Shown here piece after piece: positions 42,626 to 49,635 of a stretch of DNA of 64,000 bases (positions within the stretch are counted from its first letter, which is position 1; the number at the start of each line of letters is the position of its first letter). The notes beneath the pieces are model-generated. The model was not told the DNA's origin. It saw only the letters and a list, made by a program, of their open reading frames with translations, and did no database searches. Position numbers and translations under genes: made by a program. Location of the stretch: NCBI GenBank assembly GCA_031547305.1, contig JAVBSC010000016.1, positions 1 through 64,000 of the forward strand, in the 5' to 3' direction. Source of the stretch: JAVBSC01 sp031547305 (GTDB taxonomy: Bacteria > Desulfobacterota > Desulfovibrionia > Desulfovibrionales > Desulfovibrionaceae).

Positions 42626-42704
42626 CGCCTTACGGCTAAAAACGGAATCCGCGGCAGCCCGCATCATTGCGGCTGCCGCGGATTCCGTTTTTAGCCGTAA
42701 GGCG
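42626..42704. repeat. 34-bp perfect inverted repeat after the aconitase-family gene
   Basis: Positions 42626-42659 pair without mismatch with 42671-42704 around an 11-nt loop. The stem alternates GC-rich and AT-rich blocks, and CTTTTG follows. It can terminate transcription but is far longer and more perfect than typical terminators. Confidence 0.9.
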
Positions 42705-42874
42705 CTTTTGAGATGAAGACGGAGGGGGAAATCAGCGTTTATGCGTGCATGAGTATTTAGAAAAAGTTTTACTTTATTTATAAAACGATTATATTGCGCC
42801 AAGCGGTTTTCCGGTTATTTCCAATAACCTCGCCTAATGGCTATAAACTATATTCATGTTGGGGGGATTTGTTT

Positions 42875-45259
42875 ATGGGCTTACAATTCAAAATTCTTTT
42901 GCCAATAGTGGGCCTGATTGTCGTATTATGCGCCGGCAGCGGCTATCTTTCCTATCAGAAAACAACTGACGCCCTGGAGTCCGCGCTTGTGGACAACATG
43001 GACGGCGAAGCCAACAGCCTGGTGCGCGCCATCAGCGATTTGTCCGAGCGTATGCAGCGCGACATAGCCCGTACCGCGGAGCGGCCTGATGTGCAGAGCG
43101 CTATTGGAGTCGATCCGAATGACAAAGCCAAGATAGCGGAAATTTGCACGGATCTGAAGAGAATTGCCGAAAGTTACCCGGATTTTGACCGCATAACCGT
43201 CCTGGACGCCAGCGGCAAAGTTATCGCCGCCTCCGCGCCGGAAACCATAGGCATGGATTTTTCCGCCCGGGACTATTTTAAAAAAGCCTTTGCCGGGCAA
43301 TCTTTTTTAACTTCGCCCTTTAAGAGCACGGTGACCAACAGCGCGGTCATGGTAGCATCCACGCCTCTGAAAAATGAAGGTAAAATCGTCGGGGTGCTCT
43401 TTGCCACGGTGAACATGGGGAATTTTTACGACAAATGGATGAAGCCTGTCGTCATCGGCGAAAGGGGCTACACTTACATGATCAGCCCGGAAGCCCAACT
43501 GGCGCTTCACCCCAACAAGGACTGGCTGTTCAAGTCCGACTTGCCGGCCACGCCGCGCTACAAGGAAATGCTCCAGAAAAAGAACGGCATGATGGACTAT
43601 GTGGGGAATCGGGGAGTGCTGGTGCGGGTGCTGTACCAGCAGGAGCCGCTTTCCCAGGCCACTGTTGTGGTGCAGGCTGATTACGACGACGTGTTCGCCG
43701 TCCTTTCCGGACTGCGCAATGACGCGATTATCGCCGCCGTGGTGGGAATTTTGCTGGGCATAGTTGTGGTGTTTATTATTGTGCGGCCCATCGTGCTGGC
43801 GCTTTCGCGCGGGATGGCCTTTGCCGACAAGGTCGCGTCCGGCGATCTTGATGGCGCCCTGGATGTGCGCCGCTCCGATGAAATCGGCCGCCTGGCGGAC
43901 TCCCTGCGCGCCATTCCGCAGGCCCTCAAGCAGATTATTGAAGAATACCAGAGCCTGGAAAAAAATGTGGAAAGCGGTCGATTGAACGCGGAAGGCGACG
44001 CATCAAAGTTCAAGGGCGAATACGCCTCCCTGATCAAGGGCGCCAACGCCATAATGGCCCGGTTCCGCCAGATCATAGACGCCGTTCCCTCGCCGGTTGT
44101 GGTGGTGGATAAGGCCAAAAAAGCGCTGTATATCAACTCCGCCGCACGGCAGACGGCTGGAGCCGATTACCAGGGCAAGACCTGCGGCGAGCTGTTCCAC
44201 CGGGATGACTACGGCACCACGGCCTGCGCCCTGCAAAAAGCCCTGGACTCCAACGCGCCCGCTTCTTCGGAAACCAGCGCCCACCCGCAGGGCAAAGATA
44301 TGGATATAGGCTACAGCAGCATTCCCTTGCGCGATTCCAGCGGGCAGGTGGTAGGCGCTCTCCAGTTGATTACGGATTTGACGGCCATAAAAACCACCCA
44401 GCGCACGATTTTGGACGTGGCCAGGCGGGCCACGGACATCTCCAGCCGGGTGGCGGCCGCTTCCGAGGAGCTTTCCGCCCAGGTGGAAGAAGTGAGCAGA
44501 GGCACGGATGTGCAGCGCGACCGGGCCAACTCCACGGCCACGGCCATGGAGCAAATGAACTCCACCGTGCTGGAAGTGGCCCGGAGCGCCGGCGAAGCCA
44601 GCGAGCAGGCGGAGGCCACGCGCCAGAAAGCCACGGCGGGCACGGAACTGGTGGAGCGGGTGGTCAAGGCCATCAACCAGGTCAACACCGTGGCCCAGGG
44701 CCTGGCAGTGAACATGCAGAGCCTGGGCAAGCAGGCGGAATCCATAGGCGGGGTGATGAACGTCATTTCCGACATAGCGGACCAGACCAACCTGCTGGCC
44801 CTGAACGCGGCCATTGAAGCCGCCCGGGCCGGCGAAGCCGGACGCGGTTTCGCGGTTGTGGCCGACGAAGTGCGCAAGCTGGCGGAAAAAACCATGAGCG
44901 CCACCACGGAAGTGGGCGGCAGCATCAAGGGCATTCAGGAGGCGGCGCAAAACAACATGAAGAGCTTTGCCGAGGCGGCTGAAAACGTGGAAGAAGCCAC
45001 CAGCCTGGCCGGCACTTCCGGCGAGGCGCTGGAGGAAATCCGCAACCTGGCCAACGCCACCTCTTCGCTGATTAGTAGCATAGCCACAGCGGCGGAGGAA
45101 CAATCCGCCACTTCCGAAGAGATCAACCGTTCCGTGGAAGAAGTGAACCGCATTGCCGGCGACACCGCCGACGGCATGCGCCAATCCGCCGAAGCCGTGC
45201 AGGAACTGGCCAGGCTGGCCCAGGAACTGCGTGCGCTGCTGGATCATCTGAAGGCGTAA
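42875..45259 (+). CDS. Methyl-accepting chemotaxis protein with Cache, HAMP and PAS domains
   Basis: The 794-residue chemoreceptor has an N-terminal membrane span, a periplasmic Cache sensor domain (about 35-275: FDRITVLDASGKVIAAS, DFSARDYFKKAFAGQSF), a second span and a HAMP domain (RRSDEIGRLADSLRAIPQAL). A cytoplasmic PAS domain comes next (IIDAVPSPVVVVDKAKKALYIN), and then the signalling domain with DQTNLLALNAAIEAARAGEAGRGFAVVADEVRKLAE. The PAS part has two Cys (KTCGELFHRD, TTACALQ) that could bind a cofactor or react to redox change. A G-run 8 nt before the ATG at 42875 is the likely ribosome-binding site. Confidence 0.95.
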   Translation: MGLQFKILLPIVGLIVVLCAGSGYLSYQKTTDALESALVDNMDGEANSLVRAISDLSERMQRDIARTAERPDVQSAIGVDPNDKAKIAEICTDLKRIAESYPDFDRITVLDASGKVIAASAPETIGMDFSARDYFKKAFAGQSFLTSPFKSTVTNSAVMVASTPLKNEGKIVGVLFATVNMGNFYDKWMKPVVIGERGYTYMISPEAQLALHPNKDWLFKSDLPATPRYKEMLQKKNGMMDYVGNRGVLVRVLYQQEPLSQATVVVQADYDDVFAVLSGLRNDAIIAAVVGILLGIVVVFIIVRPIVLALSRGMAFADKVASGDLDGALDVRRSDEIGRLADSLRAIPQALKQIIEEYQSLEKNVESGRLNAEGDASKFKGEYASLIKGANAIMARFRQIIDAVPSPVVVVDKAKKALYINSAARQTAGADYQGKTCGELFHRDDYGTTACALQKALDSNAPASSETSAHPQGKDMDIGYSSIPLRDSSGQVVGALQLITDLTAIKTTQRTILDVARRATDISSRVAAASEELSAQVEEVSRGTDVQRDRANSTATAMEQMNSTVLEVARSAGEASEQAEATRQKATAGTELVERVVKAINQVNTVAQGLAVNMQSLGKQAESIGGVMNVISDIADQTNLLALNAAIEAARAGEAGRGFAVVADEVRKLAEKTMSATTEVGGSIKGIQEAAQNNMKSFAEAAENVEEATSLAGTSGEALEEIRNLANATSSLISSIATAAEEQSATSEEINRSVEEVNRIAGDTADGMRQSAEAVQELARLAQELRALLDHLKA

Positions 45260-45293
45260 TTAGTGCCTGACAGGGGCGAGCCTATATTCGCCC

Positions 45294-45333
45294 AGCGCCA
45301 AGCAACCTCAAAAGTTGCTTGGCGCTATTTTTT
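45294..45333 (+). terminator. Rho-independent terminator after the chemoreceptor gene
   Basis: AGCGCCAAGCAAC (45294-45306) pairs with GTTGCTTGGCGCT (45314-45326), a perfect 13-bp stem with a 7-nt loop, followed by ATTTTTT. Confidence 0.92.
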
Positions 45334-45400
45334 GGAGCATCCACTGCTGCTATTTTAACAAACAAACTGATTTTATTGGTATATTTTTTAATTTTTCATA

Positions 45401-45420
45401 ATTGTGAAAAAAAGCGCAAT
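45401..45420. promoter_or_regulatory. Possible FNR/HcpR-type operator
   Basis: ATTGTGA, six A, then GCGCAAT matches the WTTGTGA-N6-TCACAAW pattern used by HcpR-like Crp/Fnr regulators of sulfate reducers in one perfect half and in four of six core positions of the other. A slightly larger ATAATTG/CAATTAT dyad surrounds it. The distance to the next gene is nearly 280 bp. Confidence 0.3.
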
Positions 45421-45695
45421 TATTATGCGAGCCACTATGGCGCGCGGTAAATGTTTTTTGATTTAATATATGGATATATAACATAAAAAATATATTGCAC
45501 GATTTTTATGCACGATACGCGTTTATTGATTGTGTATTGTGTATAAGCATGATTAGCTATGTTTATATTGAAAAATCAATGAAGTAATCGCGCAAGGCAC
45601 AAAGTTTGCTTACATTTGTGAAAAAACGCGCATAGAGTTTTGCTGGCAAGCCACTCCAAAACCACGGCGCAAAACCGGCAGCAGGAGGCCTGGTA

Positions 45696-45989
45696 ATGAA
45701 AACAACTTTAAAGACCATGTTTTTCAGCGCCTTGTTCATGCTGGCGCCTTCGCTGGCCCTGGCGGCCGGGGGCGGCGGGGAAGCCACCATCGTCATTGTG
45801 GCGGACACCAGAAAGCTGGACGGCATCATGGCCTGGTGGGCCAGCGTTTACAACGAGAGCCACCTGGAATTCACCGTGCTGACCGTCCTGCTGATTCCCA
45901 CGGTGGGCATGATTTTCGGCATTGTGGCCGATGTCGTCATGGGCTGGATAGGCATAGACCTGAAGTCCCGCGAACTGGCGGAACATTAA
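45696..45989 (+). CDS. Small membrane protein of the exporter operon (DVU0150-like)
   Basis: The 97-residue protein has a signal peptide or first membrane span (FFSALFMLAPSLALAAGGGG) and a second strongly hydrophobic segment (FTVLTVLLIPTVGMIFGIVADVVMGWIG). Between them is a soluble stretch, ADTRKLDGIMAWWASVYNESHLE. It resembles a small Desulfovibrio-specific protein that precedes a TauE/SafE exporter. Its function is unknown; association with the exporter is inferred from the 24-bp gap. AGGAG precedes the ATG. Confidence 0.8.
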   Translation: MKTTLKTMFFSALFMLAPSLALAAGGGGEATIVIVADTRKLDGIMAWWASVYNESHLEFTVLTVLLIPTVGMIFGIVADVVMGWIGIDLKSRELAEH

Positions 45990-46013
45990 GACCCCCTTGT
46001 TAAGGAGCGGAAT

Positions 46014-47069
46014 ATGGATTGGCTTTATATACTCCTGCCCATAGCGGGCGTTAAAGTGTTCTGGCCCGGCCTGATCATTCTGGGCGTCGGCGTCGGCGTG
46101 ATCGGCGGTTTCTTCGGCATGGGAGGCGCCTGGATGGTCACGCCCGGCCTGAATATTCTCGGCTTGCCCATGGCCTTCGCCATTGGCACGGACATAGCCC
46201 ATATGGCCGGCAAATCCCTTATTTCCACCCTGCGTCACGGAAAATTCGGCAACGTGGACTACAAACTCGGCTTTATCATGCTCTTCGGCACCATCGTGGG
46301 ATTCGAGGTGGGCGCCCAGATGGTCATGTGGCTTGAGCGCCTGGGCAGCGTGGAAGAAGTGGTCCGCTGGCTGTATATTTTTCTGCTGGCTCTGATCGCC
46401 TGGATGGTCTTTCACGACCTGGCCCTGCGCAAGCGCAAGGAGCGCGAAGCCAGAGCTTCCGGGCAAGAAGTGGACAAGCTGGCCACAGGGGTGGAGTGGC
46501 ACAAGACCCTGCATGCCATAAAAATTCCCCCCATGGTCACCCTTAAGGCCGCCGGCATTTACTGTTCCGCCTGGCTGCCGATCATCATCAGTTTCCTCAC
46601 CGGCTGGCTGGCCGGCATCCTGGGCATAGGCGGCGGCCTTATCCGCATGCCCGCCCTGATTTACCTGATCGGCTGCCCCACCCACGTGGCTGTGGGCACG
46701 GACCTTTTTGAAGTGATGATTTCCGGCCTGTATGGCGCGGCAACCTATACCTACAAGGGCCGCACCGAGCTCGTGGCCGCCATGATCATGCTGGTTGGCG
46801 CGGCCGTGGGCGCGCAGATCGGGGCCGTGGCCACCAAGTACATCAAGGGTTACGGCATTCGCGTGGCTTTCGGCATTTGCGTGGTGGGCTGCGGAATATC
46901 CATATTGATGAAACTGGTGCAGCCATGGGTGCCGTCCATGAAGAGCTGGTTGGACGCCGGCGCCACAGCGCTGATCCTTGGCCTGGTAAGCATCATTTCC
47001 CTGTACATCACCGTGCGGATGGTCCAGGGCGTAAAGAACGAACTGGCCAGCAAAAAGGCTCCCCGCTGA
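46014..47069 (+). CDS. TauE/SafE-family sulfite/sulfonate exporter
   Basis: The 351-residue inner-membrane protein has eight to nine spans arranged as two related halves. Each half has the family's glycine-rich helix start (GVIGGFFGMGGAWMVTPGLNILG and LAGILGIGGGLIRMPALIYLIG). TauE/SafE members export sulfite or sulfoacetate and related organosulfur anions. A long cytoplasmic loop of about 60 residues separates the halves. It lies in an operon with a small membrane protein before it and a lipoprotein after it (18-bp gap), a set typical of sulfate reducers. Confidence 0.92.
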   Translation: MDWLYILLPIAGVKVFWPGLIILGVGVGVIGGFFGMGGAWMVTPGLNILGLPMAFAIGTDIAHMAGKSLISTLRHGKFGNVDYKLGFIMLFGTIVGFEVGAQMVMWLERLGSVEEVVRWLYIFLLALIAWMVFHDLALRKRKEREARASGQEVDKLATGVEWHKTLHAIKIPPMVTLKAAGIYCSAWLPIIISFLTGWLAGILGIGGGLIRMPALIYLIGCPTHVAVGTDLFEVMISGLYGAATYTYKGRTELVAAMIMLVGAAVGAQIGAVATKYIKGYGIRVAFGICVVGCGISILMKLVQPWVPSMKSWLDAGATALILGLVSIISLYITVRMVQGVKNELASKKAPR

Positions 47070-47087
47070 TTTTTTAAGGAGATCGCC

Positions 47088-47687
47088 ATGAAGCGCATAC
47101 CGCTCTTCCTGTTTATCTGTCTGCTCCTCCCGGCCCTGGCCGCCTGCGGCGACTACGGCAAAGTGGATCAGGGCCGCGTGGTGGCCGTGTCCAAAGATCC
47201 GGCCACCAGTAAAGTCACGGCTATCACCATGATCCGTGAATCCCTCGATTCTTCTAAACCCGGCTACGTAATCCTGCCCCCTGTATCTTACAAAACCCCG
47301 GCTGATCCTAAAGAAATGGGGCCGGAGCCCCAGCCCGGCCTGCGCATGAAGCTGGATGTGGACGCCAAAAGCGTAACCCTGTTTGACCCGCCCTCAGGCC
47401 AATTCAAGGTCATCAGCTATGTCGAGGTGGACCGCCAGAACGGCGTGGCCGCGAACAGCCCTATTCTGGAAGGCCGGAAACTGCCGGCCGTGGACAAGGA
47501 CAAAAAGACCGTAACCATATACTCCCCGCCCCAAAAAGTGCTGGTGGCCATCCAGGTGCCGGACGAATACCTGGGCCTGCCGCCGGAAAGCTGGAACCAG
47601 GGGGACGAGGTGCGCATCTATTTCAAACAGGAAGGCCAGGCCATGCGCCTTATGAACGTGACCAGGACGGATATCTTCAAGAAATAG
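47088..47687 (+). CDS. Lipoprotein of the exporter operon (DUF4881-like)
   Basis: The 199-residue protein has a lipoprotein signal with lipobox LAAC. The mature part is predicted to be beta-rich (GRVVAVSKDPATSKVTAITMI, MKLDVDAKSVTLFDPPSGQFKVISYVEV, KTVTIYSPPQKVLVAIQVPDEY). It resembles the DUF4881 proteins found beside TauE-type exporters in Desulfovibrio. It may be a periplasmic partner of the exporter. A 16-bp hairpin follows the stop. Confidence 0.8.
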   Translation: MKRIPLFLFICLLLPALAACGDYGKVDQGRVVAVSKDPATSKVTAITMIRESLDSSKPGYVILPPVSYKTPADPKEMGPEPQPGLRMKLDVDAKSVTLFDPPSGQFKVISYVEVDRQNGVAANSPILEGRKLPAVDKDKKTVTIYSPPQKVLVAIQVPDEYLGLPPESWNQGDEVRIYFKQEGQAMRLMNVTRTDIFKK

Positions 47688-47694
47688 ATAATTA

Positions 47695-47730
47695 GGGGCT
47701 GTTGACAAAGTCTTCTTTGTCAGCAGCCCC
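47695..47730. terminator. 16-bp hairpin after the lipoprotein gene
   Basis: GGGGCTGTTGACAAAG (47695-47710) pairs with CTTTGTCAGCAGCCCC (47715-47730, one G.T) around TCTT. A C-run rather than a T-run follows, so it may be an attenuator or RNA-stabilising structure within the operon. Confidence 0.6.
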
Positions 47731-47738
47731 CCCCCACG

Positions 47739-47775
47739 CAGGCGCTGGCGGTATTCATTGCCGCCGTGAGCGCTG
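47739..47775 (-). repeat. Dispersed intergenic repeat, family A, copy 3 (inverted)
   Basis: The reverse complement reads CAGCGCTCACGGCGGC, ATGAAT, CCGCC and GCGCC, closely matching 13659-13699. It lies between the lipoprotein and the next small gene of the operon. Confidence 0.5.
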
Positions 47776-47826
47776 TTTTTACAAACCCCGGCCTGCGGGG
47801 TTTGCCATCAAACTGAGGAGCACACC

Positions 47827-48090
47827 ATGCATGGCGCGCCGGAAGAAATAAAGCTGGTCCCTGGCCTTGGCCTGAAGCTCTTTGCCGTGGTCGTGAATTT
47901 TCTGGTGCTCTGCGAACTGGCCGTGGCCATGTACTGGGCTTTCTTGCACCAGGAAACCTACACCGAGTCGTTCTTTAAGATGTTCCTGGGGCTGGCGCTG
48001 CCCACTATCGCGGTGGCCTTTATCGGCAAAAGGATTCTGGGCCGGAAAAGGGCTGACGGGGCGGAAAAAGCGGAGGCGGCTTCCGAATAG
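47827..48090 (+). CDS. Small two-span membrane protein
   Basis: The 87-residue protein has two hydrophobic helices (LFAVVVNFLVLCELAVAMYWAFL and FFKMFLGLALPTIAVAFIGKRIL) linked by a short loop and a charged Ala-rich tail. A GAGGAG site precedes the ATG. It is in the same direction as the exporter operon, about 140 bp after the lipoprotein. No family is recognised; a role with the exporter is possible from position only. Confidence 0.75.
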   Translation: MHGAPEEIKLVPGLGLKLFAVVVNFLVLCELAVAMYWAFLHQETYTESFFKMFLGLALPTIAVAFIGKRILGRKRADGAEKAEAASE

Positions 48091-48237
48091 CCTTTATGCG
48101 CGCACAGTGCGCTTAGCCATAAATAGGCGCGGACAAGAGTAAGACAAGCGGCTTTTTTGCCACGGGCGAGTTCCCCTGGGCAAAAAAGCCGTTTGTTGTG
48201 GATATCGCCACTATAAATATCTCTGCTTGGGGCTGCC

Positions 48238-49206
48238 TCAGGGGCATAAGTTGTCCACAGCCTGGCGGACCGCGCCAAGGATATACTGATTATTTTTATC
48301 GTTGCGCTTGTTTTTCCTGGACCACTCGCCATACCTATATGTGTTGAACGGAGTGCGCTCCACAGCCGCCACTCCCTCCAAGACGGCTTTCATCATCGCC
48401 GCCCCCTTGAAAATACGATCTTTTATTACTGGTGTGCCGTCGCTGTAGGTAAGGCTGAGGAACGGGTCGTTATCCGGCAAAGTGGTGCTGGCCTGGGGGC
48501 AGAGATTGCCCAGGGGAATCCAGAGTTTTGGGGCGGCGTTGTAGACCATGGAAAACAATTCCGCCTGTTCCGCCGGATCTTCTAGCATCGCAATCAAATC
48601 CGCCCGATTCATAATTTCGGATTTGCGCTCGGCCAGGGAGTCATCGGACCAACGGGCCATGCCTTCATAAAACCACCGGTTACTAATATTTGTCATGCCG
48701 TTCTGGATTTGATGGAAATACTCATGCGTTGCGGTCATGCTGGTTCTTGGCGACGTGTCGTTGGCTATGCCTATGCGTAGCGAGCGCGCTCCAGGATTGG
48801 CGGGCGCCAGTGCGGGGCTTGATTTATTGTAAGAGACTCCGGCATTTCCATTCAGTTTACCTCGGCTATATATGTATGCTTCCACGTATTCAAGATGATG
48901 GTCGGTGGTCGATTCCAGAGGGTTACGAAAGCCGCTGATCTCACAAAGCACGTGATGCGCCACGCGCAACTGTTTGCTTATGTCCTCCACAAAATCAGGT
49001 ATGCCGTTTTTGTCCGCATCCTCGCCAGGAACAGCATGTTCTCCGTCAGTATAATATATAATACGCAAAAATCCTTGCTGCCACATGCCGCGCCCAGTCA
49101 CGTCAGGTGGAAACAGCTTAACGCTTTCTTCCGCCTGAACGGCAAAGCAAAAGGCAAACTGTAAAGTAACGCTGTATATATATATTATCAGACGGCGCAT
49201 CAACAT
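48238..49206 (-). CDS. Secreted gluzincin-like metalloprotease (HEYFH)
   Basis: The 322-residue protein has a signal peptide (LIIYIYSVTLQFAFCFAVQAEES). The zinc motif is HEYFH at 161-165 in SMTATHEYFHQIQNG, and a candidate third ligand is E181 in NRWFYEGMARW, 16 residues on. The upstream segment contains DADKNGIPDFVEDI, a Ca-binding-like Asp loop. This resembles the MXAN_6640-type putative metalloproteases. It should be active in the periplasm or outside. I chose ATG 49206 with GGA about 11 nt upstream. The gene is less GC-rich than the core genome and lies downstream of the Mur ligase-CapA gene in the same orientation, across 430 bp. Confidence 0.75.
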   Translation of the reverse strand: MLMRRLIIYIYSVTLQFAFCFAVQAEESVKLFPPDVTGRGMWQQGFLRIIYYTDGEHAVPGEDADKNGIPDFVEDISKQLRVAHHVLCEISGFRNPLESTTDHHLEYVEAYIYSRGKLNGNAGVSYNKSSPALAPANPGARSLRIGIANDTSPRTSMTATHEYFHQIQNGMTNISNRWFYEGMARWSDDSLAERKSEIMNRADLIAMLEDPAEQAELFSMVYNAAPKLWIPLGNLCPQASTTLPDNDPFLSLTYSDGTPVIKDRIFKGAAMMKAVLEGVAAVERTPFNTYRYGEWSRKNKRNDKNNQYILGAVRQAVDNLCP

Positions 49207-49635
49207 GACTATATTTTTCCAACTCCATATCTCATTTTTATAGCCCTTGCGGTTCTCGGTTGTTTGAATTATAAAAATGCATAAGAAATATAAAAATACA
49301 GATAGATACCAGCCTGAATGGCGGAATGCCTGAATCATGCTTACAGGCCATACATTGCGGCGGCGGAGCTCGCCGCGCGGCGTTCAGGTTAGGAGAACAT
49401 GCGCGCGAGAGGTTTTCCGGCACTGTGGTTGCCTAACATCCAGGGAAGACCCGCAAATTGCTGTAACAGCCGTTATCGCCGCACTTTCCACCCATGGGGA
49501 TGTGGAAACCGTTGTTACCAATGTTGATGGGCCGGTCCGTAGAGCGTTAAGCCTGACCCGCCTGGCTCAAACCGCCAAATATTGGGTATTGCCGTTCGCT
49601 TAAAGACAAGGGCGGTTGTAGCGGTTTCACTTGTT
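49207..49635. other. Intergenic region between the metalloprotease and the Mur ligase-CapA gene
   Basis: No supportable gene. An 88-codon plus-strand frame (49337-49603) has no ribosome-binding site or family resemblance and may be decayed coding DNA. The left third is AT-rich and probably contains the metalloprotease promoter. Confidence 0.4.

Larger units (their letters stand above)
45260..45695. other. AT-rich intergenic region upstream of the exporter operon
   Basis: No gene. It starts with the chemoreceptor terminator and contains a dyad resembling an FNR/HcpR-type site (45401-45420). It continues as AT-rich DNA with several TATA-like stretches, so the operon promoter is probably here, though no single -35/-10 pair is clearly best. 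Confidence 0.5.

Noticed and set aside
49337..49603. 88-codon plus-strand frame before the Mur ligase-CapA gene
   Set aside because: No ribosome-binding site or family resemblance; it may be decayed coding DNA.
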